Origin: Entrophospora sp. SA101
Taxonomy: Eukaryota; Glomeromycota; Glomeromycetes; Entrophosporales; Entrophosporaceae
Direction of reading: 5' to 3'
Length of the DNA stretch: 31,389 nucleotides
Assembly (NCBI GenBank): GCA_958430865.1
Contig: CAUDNR010000009.1
Span: 12,521 to 43,909 of the forward strand
In this document: positions 20,931-30,845 of the stretch, in pieces
Position numbering within the stretch: position 1 is the first letter of the stretch
Layout of the letters: each line of letters begins with the position of its first letter
Position numbers and translations under genes: made by a program
Notes under the pieces: generated by a model
Databases searched by the model: none
Seen by the model: only the letters and a program-made list of their open reading frames with translations
What the model was told of the DNA's origin: nothing

Positions 20931-22210
20931 AAGCTTCCAAAGCAAGTTTGTAAAATATACTGATGAACATTTATCAATTATTGAACAGCTTGTATCGAAA
21001 TAAGTGTTAAAAGTCAAGATCTATGAATCTGTTTGTAAGATATATTTAATGAGCGCTTTACCAATTATTCAAATAATTATATAGGCGGGCTTGGTCGAAG
21101 TAAGTGTTAAAGTCAAGATCTATTTGCAAATCAAGTTTAAGATGAACGTTTATTATTATAGGTGGTTTTGATCAAAGTAAGTCTTAAAGTCGAGATCTAT
21201 GAAGCTGTTTGTAAAATGTATTTAATTAACGTTTTATTATTATTAATTATTCAATAATTATATAGTCGGGTTTGATCGAAGTAAGCATTAAAGTAGTCGA
21301 GATTAAAGACTAGTGCCGTAAATTATGATGATGGTAGTAATTGTATTTACGGCATATAAAAAGTGGTTGCAATTACCTTTGCGACCACTTTTGCAACCAT
21401 ACTTTTTCCTTTTTTGGATTACGGCACTAGTCTTTAGTCGAGATCTATGAAGCTGTTTGTAAAATATATTTATCAACGTTTTATTATTATCAATTATTCA
21501 AATAATTATATAGGCGGGTTTGATAGAAGCAAGTGTCAAAGTCAAGATCTATGAGGTTTGCAAAACGAATGTTTATCATTATAGGCGGGTTTGATCAAAG
21601 TAAGTCTTAAAGTCGAGATCTATGAAGCTGTTTGTAAAATGTATTTAATTAACATTTTATTATTATATAGGCGGGTTTGATCGAAGTAAGTATTAAAGTA
21701 GTCAAGATCTATGAAGCTGTTTGTAAAATGTATTTAATTAACATTTTATTATTATCAATTATTCCATAATTATATAGACGAGTTTGATCGAAGTAAGTAT
21801 TAAAGTAGTTGAGATCTACTAAGTTGTTTGTGAAATATATTTATCAACGTTTTATTATTATCAATTATTCAAATAATTATATAAGCGGGTTTGATCAAAG
21901 CAAGTGTCAAAGTCAAGATCTATGAAGTTTGCAAAACGAATGTTTATCAATTATTCAATAATTACATAGGCGGGTTTGATCGAAGTAAGTACTAAAGTAG
22001 TCGAGATCTATGAAGTTGTTTGTAAAATATATTTATCAACGTTTTATTATTATCAATTATTCAAATAATTATATAGGCGGGTTTGATCGAATCAAGTGTC
22101 AAAGCCAAGATCTATGAAGTTTGCAAAACGAATGTTTATCAATTATTCAAATAATTATATAGGCAGGTTTGATCGAAGTAAATGTTAGTCAAGATCTGTG
22201 AAGTTTGCAA
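20930..22210 (+). repeat. Tandem satellite array, about 12 units of about 75-110 bp
   Basis: Units share a core close to GCGGGTTTGATCGAAGTAAG, then TTAAAGTCAAGATCTATGAAG, TTTGTAAAATATATTT and ACGTTTTATTATTATCAATT. The AGATCT of the core is found about 12 times, at about 21019, 21115, 21197, 21440, 21543, 21615, 21704, 21811, 21915, 22003, 22108 and 22192. Two length classes are visible: long units with CTGTTTGTAAAATGTATTTAATTAAC and short ones with TTTGCAAAACGAATG. One unit is interrupted by the MITE at 21304-21436. Confidence 0.9.
21296..21444. mobile_element. hAT-type MITE, 133 bp, with 8 bp target-site duplication
   Basis: The element spans 21304-21436. Its ends are perfect 18 bp inverted repeats, TAAAGACTAGTGCCGTAA on the left (21304-21321) and TTACGGCACTAGTCTTTA on the right (21419-21436). 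Both sides are flanked by GTCGAGAT (21296-21303 and 21437-21444). Removing the element and one GTCGAGAT restores the neighbouring satellite sequence AGTCGAGATCTATGAAG, which proves the insertion. An internal hairpin pairs 21359-21371 with 21380-21392 (one mismatch). An 8 bp duplication is typical of hAT superfamily elements; no transposase is encoded. Confidence 0.92.
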
Positions 22211-22772
22211 AACGAATGACCAATAAAGTTGTGGGACTAAGTGACTTGCACTATATAAGGTTATGTCGAGAGATATGGTCAAGAGAAGAGTCAGAAATAG
22301 AGTTGTTTTTCGACCAAGTCGAAAACCAACCCTTTAAATACATCTTCGAGTAGTAAAATTTAATTTATTAGACTATTTTGAAGGTTTGTCGCATGCTTTC
22401 TTCCAACTTCTTAAATTTGAACCATTTGTCGAATATTTTTATTAACCCTCATATTAATTCATTTATTTATTTTTTATTTTTTTACGTTATCAAATTCACG
22501 ATTTTGATTGGTCAATCAATGATTACATGGATTAAAATTGTGTTTTAAAACATAGTACTAATACAAATAATAGCTCTAAATCTTTAATTAGTTTCGACTA
22601 AATAAAATAAATAAACATTTAAAACCAAAATCATCCACTAATTAAACTAATATGTTAGTAAACCTATTCATTCTGATCCACATAAACATAATAAACAATT
22701 GTTATCATCAATTAATTCACGCTCTCCCAAACATAATTGGTAATACATGCAAATTAACATAAATTGTTGTAG
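22211..22772. other. AT-rich flank of the satellite array, no gene seen
   Basis: The array decays at about 22210 into AT-rich sequence (AAGTTGTGGGACTAAGTGAC). Poly-T/A runs and no open frame of note follow. Confidence 0.5.
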
Positions 22773-22858
22773 AAATGAACTGTCGACGAAATGAACTGTC
22801 GATGAAATAATTTTCGACGAAACAAACTTTCGACGAAATGATTGTCGACGAAATGAAT
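22773..22858 (+). repeat. Short tandem repeat, about 15-16 bp, core TCGACGAAA
   Basis: Five to six imperfect copies of AAATGAACTGTCGACG run in a row, with variants containing TTTTCGACG and CTTTCGACG. The CpG-containing core stands out against the AT-rich background. Confidence 0.8.
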
Positions 22859-23039
22859 CAGACCCATATTACACGTAATCTTATAATTTCAATTAGTAAT
22901 ATTCCTTTTTCTGATTATGATAATAATATATATGACGAAGCTAAATTATTACAAAAATTCGATTACCTTTTTTTTTCAAAAAAATGCAATTAATTTATAT
23001 TGCAGACAGTAACTTGATGGTAATAATAAACAAATATTA

Positions 23040-23285
23040 ATAACAGGGCCCAATTTGAAAGTTTTGTATTTCGAAAAGTCCACATTGCTTGAGCCATTAT
23101 CTAAAAGCAATAAGCGTCACGAAAAAATTATTAGAAGAATGTGATAGTCATGTAAACATACAGCTGAAGAATTTATACATTGTTCATTCTGATGACAAGG
23201 ACGAAACTTTGCTTTAAAAATCCATGTCAATCAACTGGACAAGCATGTTAATAGATAATATTAATGTTGCTGCTTATGAATAATA
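23040..23285 (+). pseudogene. Relict coding fragment, family unknown
   Basis: One frame reads GPNLKVLYFEKSTLLEPLSK until about 23105. After a shift, another reads KAISVTKKLLEECDSHVNIQ then LKNLYIVHSDDKDETLL to a stop. A third piece reads KSMSINWTSMLIDNINVAAY. The continuity across a single shift suggests a frameshifted exon. Leucine-rich phrasing (NLKVLYFE) is compatible with an F-box/LRR-type gene, a large family in these fungi, but this is a guess. Confidence 0.3.
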
Positions 23286-23624
23286 AATATATAGTACTTG
23301 ATTCAGCTCCTATTAGCTGCTGAATTAAAATTTGGTGACAATTCTTTTTCTTGGATTTAATTAGTAGAATTCGCTTGTACACTGAAAGTTTCTTTACACA
23401 CAAACTTCTTAATTAAAAAAAAAAAAAAAATGATGCATACATAACATTTATTGAGGATTCCAGGATTTTCATTGATTGTGTGTGTGCGGGGAATATTAAG
23501 CTACCAGCAAGTTCATGAAAGTCCAACTATCTTATTATTTATGAAATTTCCTTGAATAGTATGTTTCGACACTTCTTCAAGAACACTTTTATTCAATTTT
23601 TTTTTTAAAATTATAAATAGGTAA

Positions 23625-23945
23625 GGAGGTTATTGTTCATGGAACTTTTTTATTAATATTGCAACCGATTTTACTAGTGATTTTCATCTTTATGGGTCAG
23701 CGTCCAACAATTGTTCTTGTTTCGGAAGCAACCATTCAATTTTACTACAAATTACCTGTACAAGGTTTTCTATTTTGAATAATTCGCCGGCGGATGTGAA
23801 AATAACTAGGATAAGAGCTAACGTTAAATTTGTCACGGACACAAAGAATTACAGGCTCTTAATATTAACTTGAGGATTCGAATGGGTTGTAAGTCGATTA
23901 TCATCATTATCAGCAGTTGGCACTCCAAGTTCTTCGCTTATTGTA
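23625..23945 (+). pseudogene. Relict exon with Cys-rich open frame, one internal stop
   Basis: From an acceptor-like ATAAATAG the frame is open for about 80 codons, reading GGYCSWNFFINIATDFTSDF, HLYGSASNNCSCFGSNHSIL and VKITRIRANVKFVTD. After a TGA near 23870 it continues in the same frame as GFEWVVSRLSSLSAVGTPSS. The mixed composition argues for past coding. There is no in-frame ATG near the start. Family unknown. Confidence 0.35.
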
Positions 23946-24414
23946 TTACAGTTACAGTATACCAATATGTAAAATATATACATATTAATAATGGAGCCGA
24001 TTATAATTGCGTATTTACGGCAACCGAAATTATTTGCGTAATAGCAATAGTGATATAGTAATAGTAGACTTTTTTCCAGTAATTTCGTAATTCATAAATA
24101 ATTATGGAGCCAGTTATAGATAGACAAGAGCCATCATTCTATGGGATTTCAATTTGTTGGGCCCTGGAAACCTTTAAAATTACCCCATAACTTGATGAGT
24201 ATATATTTAATTTTAATCTTAAGCCTATATATATATATTAAAAGTAATTTTACAAAAAAAAAAAAAAAGGAATAACCAAAAAATAAAAAAAAATAAAAAT
24301 AATTAAAAAATAATTAAAAATCTAAAAAAATAAAGAATCATATCTTCTTCGGACCAGCGAATGGCTTAGAATAACTAAAATCATTAACTAACTAATTAAT
24401 CTTACCAAACCAAT
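23946..24414. other. A-rich intergenic stretch downstream of the ODC stop
   Basis: It contains a TA run (about 24224-24239) and long A-rich tracts (24250-24340). On the minus strand these are T-rich sequence just after the ornithine decarboxylase stop codon, so 3' UTR and polyadenylation signals probably lie here. No gene seen. Confidence 0.5.
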
Positions 24415-26660
24415 CTATTGAAATTTCAATCTCTTATTTTTTTCTTCTTTATCATCACTCCTCACATCATGATTATCATTACCCCTCTTTTCACCTTTCA
24501 TATTCTCCTCTCTATAGACAGAAAGATAATTAAAAACATCTGTATCAGTGGTGGTGTATTCAATAGTACTTTTCCTGAAACCGTTAAATTTAGAAGCAGC
24601 GCAGACCGTATACGCGCCCATCTCTTCAAAATACAACCAATCACCCTGTAATAATTTTGGTAGATTTCCTTTTTTCTTAACACAATCAATTGAATCACAT
24701 GTTGGTCCCCATATGCTACAATCGAAGTGAGGTTCCTCACTAAAATCCTTACCAAACACAAAAACTTTATCTTTCACCAATACCTTTGGTTGAACATCTT
24801 GATGATCATACATGATACAATTGAACGCTCCGTAAACCCCATCATTTATATAATCTTTATTTTTTTTTTTTTGCACATATATATATAAATATGTATAAAT
24901 ATGTATAAATATAATAGAAATAAAATTTAGTTAATAAATGTAGTGTTGATAAAAAAAAATATATATAAATATATATTGTTTTACTTACACATATACTTAA
25001 TGGGAGGATTACTCACGGATGATGATGAATCTTTGAACACATTATTCGTGCTTTGACTTTTTTGCTCCTTTTTATCATTTTGTTCGTATTCATGATCATT
25101 ATTACCATTAACATTAGGTTCACTATTACCATTAACATTAGGCTTACTATTACCATTAACATTAGGCTCACTATTACCATTAACATTAGGCTCACTATTA
25201 CCATTAACATTAGGCTCACTATTACCATTAACATTAGGCTCGCTATTACCATTAACATTAGGTTCGCTATTACCATTAACATTAGGTTCGCTATTACCAT
25301 TAACATTATGACTATTATCAACATTATCATTTTTATCGACACTTTGATTTCCAGTGATAGCTCTTCTTGCAATAATATGAGTAGCAATTGTGAAAGCTGC
25401 TGCGACGTAATAACGACCAGGTTCTGCGATTATACGCACATTAGTTTCTACAGGGAAATGTCTATCGATTGCAGATGAAAGAGCTTTTGCAATTTTTTCA
25501 AATGTGATGCGGTTATCATCATTGGTATTTTTGATGCTATTATGATCACTATTATTATAATCGTCGCTACTAACACTTTGGTGAACGTGAGAAAATCCAC
25601 CGCCAACATCAAGTAAAGTGAAATTAAATCCATAATTTAAAGCTTTATCAAATACATATTTTGCACGATAGACTGCATCAACAAACGCATTCTCGTCGTA
25701 ACAACCACTGCCAACATGAAAACTAATAAATTTAAAAACGAACAAATATAACAAATGTGATAAAAGAATGAACGAATGAATATATGTAAATATTTTTTAT
25801 CTAATTAATTATATTAGAATGCATAGATACCTGACACCAATAACATTCAAGTCTAGGTCTTTAGCAGTTTGTAATAGCAACTCGACAGAGTCTAATGATG
25901 CACCAAATTTCAACCCCAATTTACATAATGATTTTGAATCATCAGTAAGAATACGTAACACCAATTGAGCATCAGGGAAAAAATTTTTGATTTTGTACAA
26001 TTCCTCAACATTATCAAAAGTCATCATTTTCACTTTATGTTCAGAAGCAAATCTGATAAAAGAAGCTTGTTTACATGGATTTGCGTAAATAATTCTTGAT
26101 GGGTCTACTCCCAAATCTAAAATTGTTTGAATTTCAGATTTACTAGCACAATCAAAGCCTGTACCTAGAGCCGATAAAAGTTTTAGAACTAAAAGGTCCG
26201 GATTACATTTAACAGCTAATAATAACAACAACAATAATAAAATAAAAATAAAATAACAAAAATAAAAATAAAAATAAAATAACAATTAGCAACAACATTA
26301 GAACAAGAAAGAATTAAAATTAATTATTTAACATTTACCATAAAAAGGCTCAATACGAGGTAATAGTTTCCTCCAACAAATATGCTGATGATAAATTTCA
26401 CCAAGATCAGCAACGAAAAAAGCATTTTCATGTTCTGCTTCTGAGTCATTATTATTAATATCGCGTGAAGAAATAATTTTTTTTAAAACATCTTTAACTG
26501 GCAACTTGTTGATATGTGGAATATCAATATTTTTACGCTGAATTTTATTAACACTATTATTAAAGTTCTTAAAATCATTTTTTTGGTTTTGTAATTGTTG
26601 TGACTGCTGCTGTCTTTGCTCTATTTCACATTGAGTTATAGTTTCAACAGATTCTTTCAT
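24415..26660 (-). CDS. ODC1: Ornithine decarboxylase with an in-frame octapeptide repeat insertion
   Basis: This PLP enzyme decarboxylates ornithine to putrescine in the cytosol, the entry step of polyamine synthesis. Four exons on the minus strand join in phase: 26660-26339, 26215-25831, 25722-24989 and 24854-24415, giving 626 residues against about 460 for typical ODC. The PLP lysine is K110 in FYAVKCNPD. Further family motifs are GFDCASKSEI, IIYANPCKQ, FHVGSGC, GGGF (276-279), AEPGRYYVAAAF, YYINDGVYGAFNC, the active-site C533 in SIWGPTCDSID, and MGAYTVCAASKFNGF. The extra length comes from a Gln/Asn-rich N-terminus, nine NVNGNSEP-type repeats at about 373-443 just before KYMYYINDG, and a charged C-terminal tail. 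The repeats sit where other ODCs have a variable loop, so all catalytic residues are retained. The ATG at 26660 is the first in frame; the frame upstream only offers TTG. Confidence 0.95.
24855..24988 (-). other. ODC intron 3 with an A-rich acceptor region
   Basis: The donor is GTAAGT; the acceptor is AATAAAG, preceded on the sense strand by a run of A rather than a polypyrimidine tract. Phase 1 splicing joins KYM to YINDGVYG through a TAT codon, which restores the KYMYYINDG motif, so the junction is well supported despite the odd acceptor. Confidence 0.8.
25101..25313 (-). repeat. 24 bp coding minisatellite inside ODC
   Basis: Eight full copies and one partial copy of a 24 bp unit, on the plus strand ATTACCATTAACATTAGGCT followed by CACT, differ only at a few positions. 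The unit is a multiple of three and encodes an 8-residue repeat (NVNGNSEP, with one Lys variant). Confidence 0.95.
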
Positions 26661-26814
26661 CTCCCGTACCGGACCCAGATTTATCCGGCAAAGAATACGT
26701 TCATGCAAGGAATAAATGTTAAAATTAGTTTTCGATCTTATTGTAAAAAGAATAGAGTTACAATAAATATTAATGCTTAAGACATTATAGAGTAAAAGTT
26801 ACACAGATTAAACA

Positions 26815-26839
26815 GATGGATGGATGGATGGATGGATGG
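26815..26839 (+). repeat. (GATG)n microsatellite upstream of ODC
   Basis: Six tandem GATG copies lie about 155 bp upstream of the proposed ODC start codon, in the presumed 5' UTR or promoter. Confidence 0.9.
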
Positions 26840-27559
26840 GATGTTAAATATTAATATACATGTAAAAAAAATTTTACGCCACAGGTTTTGTACAACCCTA
26901 AAAACTCATCATTTGGGGGTTCTCTAGCAAAAACCGGTTCCGAGGTCCACTGATCAAATTTAAAGTTTATTGATGTTAATATATAAGTTTATATTAATAA
27001 TATAAAAAATTTAACATTCTCTGTTGAAATTTCGTTGTAACTAGTATATATATAAATTTAGAAACCATATTCTGAAATTCAAAAATTTTGATTGGCATGT
27101 AACGTTACACACAAATCCCCCACACTGAATTTCGACAACTTTGCAGAGATTGTCTCGAAAAATTTATTGTGTTTCTCAAACCCTCTCTAAATATTAAAAA
27201 TTTTTAACATTACAAAAATATTAAAAGGAAAATTAAATCGTATAACAAACTCGCAGGTGCTAATATAAAAATAATCATCATTCATTATTATTTTTATTCT
27301 TATAAATTTCTTTTAAATAAATTTTGACTTGCGCAAGACGTTTTAGCAACCCAAGATGACTTTAAACACAAAAACTTTTACTTCAGGAATTAATTGAAGC
27401 GAGAGGTTATAAAAGTAATCTTCTACCCGAAATTTGATTATGCATTGAGGACTACTAAATGATATTATGTTAGACCACACTGCAATTACGCTTGGAAAGG
27501 TCTTTCCTTCCCAAATGCCTTTGATCCCATACCAATATTAAATATACATTTTACATTGG
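26840..27559. other. Region upstream of ODC, no gene seen
   Basis: This probably includes the ODC promoter on the minus strand. I see short palindromes such as GTAACGTTAC (about 27100-27109) and TA runs, but no element that can be assigned. Confidence 0.4.
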
Positions 27560-27599
27560 AAGAAAAGTATACGAGAGCATTTTTATAATACAAAATTTT

Positions 27600-27800
27600 T
27601 AAAAAAATGTAATCTTGATTTTCTTAATCACTATTATTATTTACAATTTTAATTGTGTTTCGGGTTTTTTTAACTGAGAATTTATATGATGTTAGAAACA
27701 CAACAAATACATTTATGAAAACTTAAGCTACAAACTGATGTGAATTTTATTTATTTCTTTATACAAAATTTTGTATAATTATAATGATCAAAAGAGTACT
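27600..27800 (+). mobile_element. Decayed 3' tail of a Tc1-like element related to the one at 1-803
   Basis: The stretch ACTTAAGCTACAAACTGATG (27722 on) parallels ACCTAAGCTATAAACTGACA near 700. The shared order continues with TTAGAAACA upstream and GTATAATTATAATG downstream. The end reads GAGTACTTTCTCTC where the intact element has CCGATACTTTTGTCC. No transposase frame remains. Homology is judged by eye over about 100 bp. Confidence 0.5.
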
Positions 27801-27811
27801 TTCTCTCAAAA

Positions 27812-27874
27812 CAACTTGTAAAAGTCTACTAATTTAAAAAAGTTAAATAATTTAACACTTTTGTTTTACAAGTT
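27812..27874. repeat. 11 bp inverted repeat with AT-rich loop
   Basis: AACTTGTAAAA at about 27812-27822 pairs with TTTTACAAGTT at about 27864-27874. It lies just beyond the decayed Tc1 tail and may be part of another element's end. Confidence 0.5.
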
Positions 27875-29137
27875 AAAAATTGCCTCATTTATACGTTATG
27901 AACCTAGATAATAACTACAGCACGAATATGATGTGATTTTGGTTATTTACGTGTTTTTACACACATTGTTAACTTTAAAATCAAAAGGGCCAGTGCGATA
28001 ACCAATATCGCATGTTAAATATTGTTCTATTTCTAATCTTAAAAATGCATTATATAATTTTTTTTTTTTTATCGACGTAATCTTGTTGTGACATTTATTA
28101 ATTTAAAATTGATTAAAATATATAATACATATAAAATTTAAATTGTTTACAATGCACAACTCCCCTCCCGTTTTACCATAGAATGGTATTCGTTTGGAAT
28201 GACTTGGCGTCGTACAAAGTCTCATGAGGCCTCCTTTTTTAATTAAAGAATTAAGCTACTGCACCCCATTTCTTTGACTATGTAAAACATCTTGTCAAGA
28301 TGCGTATATTTTCCCATTGGCTTTCTTTTTTAATCCAAGAATCTACCCAACTTATCCAACTTAAATTTGAGAGAGATGTTTCATTATTAGTGTTATTGGG
28401 ATCGAGATCTTTCTCTTTTTTTTCTTCCTTTTTTTTTTCCTCTTTATTATATTATTCTCTCTCTTTATTTTCATTTGTTTAGTGATGTTTTCCTTGATTT
28501 CTTCTTGAATTACCAACTCACACCTAGGTTTACAAAATATCTTTATATGTGTTGTGATAATTGTTTCAATTATTATATTAGTGATGTTGGTTGTGGATTT
28601 TGTTACACTTATAAATACATTATATAATTTTTATTAATTAAAGTATTAGTTATAGCAATGAAAAATATCATGTGATTATTAACGCCTATTCGTGACGTCA
28701 TAATTACAGGATCTTAACTAATCTATAACATTATTTTATAGTAATAGTGAATGAACCATCAATGACTTCGATTATGTCATATCCGTGAAAATAACGGTTA
28801 GGTTACACATAAATATTATAAGTGGACTGCGCGATTTTTATTTTACAAATTGACTTTCGGCTCAAACCGGTTTAATAAAATCCCATAGATAAAGTTGATA
28901 TCATCGATTGCCATTTTTAAAAGTGTTATTATTATTAATGAATTTCAAAGGTTACACAAAAGGTATTTTTAAAGTATATAAAATTTTCAATATGGGGGAT
29001 TGAAGGGATTGGATAATTTTTAACAAGTAGAGAATCACGTGGTAAATTAATATGGTGTACGTCATCTAAAGACGACACCAAAATTGACGATCTTTGAAAA
29101 CCAATAACCTCCAAATTAGGAAGTTTAGAAAAAAAAT
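27875..29137. other. AT-rich region without a gene
   Basis: It includes a pyrimidine-rich tract at about 28405-28480, a palindromic TGACGTCA at about 28693-28700 and TATA-like runs. An open frame over the pyrimidine tract is low complexity only. No gene supported. Confidence 0.5.
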
Positions 29138-29187
29138 TAAACCGATAGAATTAAAGCTAAGACCTAAGGTCCATTTCTATCGGTTTA
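29138..29187. repeat. Perfect 13 bp inverted repeat with a nested palindrome
   Basis: TAAACCGATAGAA (29138-29150) pairs with TTCTATCGGTTTA (29175-29187). The 24-base loop contains GACCTAAGGTC (29161-29171), a near-perfect palindrome. It could be a MITE remnant or a transcribed hairpin; there is no flanking duplication that I can see. Confidence 0.7.
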
Positions 29188-29439
29188 CTTTTTTCATTAT
29201 CATAAAAATTTGTGGAGTTATTGTGGTTCAAAAATTGAAGCATTTTATATATGTCCGAAATTTTAAAAATTCACATATTAATATATATAGACAGACTCTT
29301 TTATCGGCCAATTTATTTTTAATCATTCTAATTTGTTGTACGACCATGTGGTAATATTGTTGGAACGCGCGATTTTAAAATTTTATTCCCCTTAAACTGT
29401 TACATTTTTAAATAATGGAAATATAGTTGATTTAAATAA

Positions 29440-29562
29440 ATTTGTAATTTTATCATATCCTCATATGGGTCGTATTTGGCAGAATATGCAGTTCAAAAAT
29501 ATAAATCACATAGACGAATACCTCAGTCTATATTAAATGAATTAGATAAAATGGATGGATAA
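29440..29562 (+). pseudogene. Exon-like open stretch, family unknown
   Basis: A 40-codon frame reads SSYGSYLAEYAVQKYKSHRR then IPQSILNELDKMDG and a TAA at 29560-29562. The composition is convincingly protein-like in a region otherwise of low complexity. No start, splice partner or family identified. Confidence 0.3.
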
Positions 29563-29851
29563 AACTTGTTATTTTGTCATTTTTATTAAATTTCCTTTTT
29601 TAGAAAGTGAATTGACAAGATGCGTTTTTAAAAAAACAAAAATTGTTGATTATACTAAAATATTAAAACAGATTTTTTTATCTTAGAATTAATGTACAAT
29701 GTAGTCTTCTGAAAATTTTACTGAATGTATTGTTTGATCTAATAAAATCTAATTGAAATGTACTAAAAAAAAATTTTTAAAATATATAAATACGATAGAT
29801 TTTGGATGGAGTTTGATGTATCAAAAAAATAATTATTATAAATAAAAAAAA

Positions 29852-29988
29852 CCATTTAATAACATTAATTCAACTAAACCTTTTTTAAAAAAGCCATCTA
29901 AACTGACTATCACTTGTGTGATTGATTCAATCATTAGCACTAAGAAACAAACAATTTCAGAATTATTGAAATTAATGCCATTACAAAG
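29852..29988 (+). pseudogene. Exon-like open stretch ending at a donor-like site
   Basis: The frame reads NSTKPFLKKPSKLTITCVID then SIISTKKQTISELLKLMPLQ and runs into AAAG/GTGAAA, a possible donor at 29989. No following exon could be found. It may belong to the same decayed gene as 29440-29562, some 290 bp upstream. Confidence 0.3.
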
Positions 29989-30500
29989 GTGAAATAAAAT
30001 AAAATTTTTTAAATATAATTAATTATATGTTTTTAATAAAACAAACTATTTAATCATTTCCTTGTATGTGAATGTCTTCATCCATCAAATATTCATGATG
30101 GTCATGATTATTATGCAATACATTTGATATCATCATTTACATAACTAACAATTGCATCACCCAGGTAGTAATAACACCAAGGTCATTTAAAAATGAAACT
30201 CTTAATAATGCACATTTACCTAGATCTCTGAGGTTCACAAGAATAAATAAATAGGGAGGATCACAAAATAAATTATTTTCCTGATTATCAATTATGGTTC
30301 CTCATGAATAATAATAAATCTGATGTTGATTTCAGGTGTCAGATTTAATTAAAATTTTCCTATCACCAACATGCAATTGTGGTGCAATGCACACCTTGTC
30401 CCCATGGAACTTTTTCATTTCCACAAGCAAGGCGATCGAAGGCTTTTATATGGTTGACAAAAACTTCCCATATCATTCCCTTTCATTGAGCTATATTCCT
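29989..30500. other. Intergenic stretch, nothing recognised
   Basis: Mixed composition with ATG-rich repeats (ATTCATGATGGTCATGATTA) near 30090. No open frame of note. Confidence 0.4.
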
Positions 30501-30507
30501 CCAACCT

Positions 30508-30845
30508 AGGGTAGGAGGTTATATGGGCAAAAGCCCCCATTTAAAAAATATCAAATTCAGTTGGTCAAATAAAAATTAAAGGAACAGAAAATTTGGGAAA
30601 ATGATTAATTTATACAAAACATACCAAAAAAAAATCTGAACCATTTTATAACTTTTTTCTTGTTGGCCATATTGCTGACAAAGATATATACAATCATGCA
30701 ATAATTTTAATCTATAGGACAGGGGACTGATTGGGCAAAAACCAGACAGTCCCCTACCCAAAATTATAAATTGATTAGTATCAAAGAACAGAAAATTTAG
30801 GAAAATAATTATACAAAACAAACACTATTTTACAACTTTCCTCTT
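30508..30845 (+). repeat. Diverged tandem duplication, about 205 bp period
   Basis: GAACAGAAAATTTGGGAAAA (about 30581) recurs as GAACAGAAAATTTAGGAAAA (about 30785), followed in both by a run like ATTTATACAAAACA. Upstream, ATGGGCAAAAGCCCCC (first copy) parallels TTGGGCAAAAACCAGA (second). The second copy contains a 9 bp stem, AGGGGACTG (30721-30729) with CAGTCCCCT (30747-30755). Confidence 0.6.

Noticed and set aside
20930..22210. CRISPR array
   Set aside because: The units diverge throughout with no constant short repeat and unique spacer pattern, and the genome is eukaryotic.
24418..24761. Open frames of 60-87 codons in other frames and on the plus strand over ODC exon 4
   Set aside because: They overlap the conserved ODC C-terminus completely and have no family-like features.
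25013..25478. Long open frames on both strands over the ODC minisatellite (LMLMVIAN-type and INIRLTIT-type repeats)
   Set aside because: They are shadow translations of the 24 bp repeat; the ODC frame is fixed by conserved motifs on both sides and by splice phase.
28300..28482. 60-codon frame ending in a Ser/Phe/Leu-rich run
   Set aside because: The second half is simply a pyrimidine tract translated; there is no other gene signal.
30576..30821. 81-codon minus-strand frame
   Set aside because: It spans the diverged tandem duplication and its Phe/Ile/Leu-rich ends come from the A-rich repeat.
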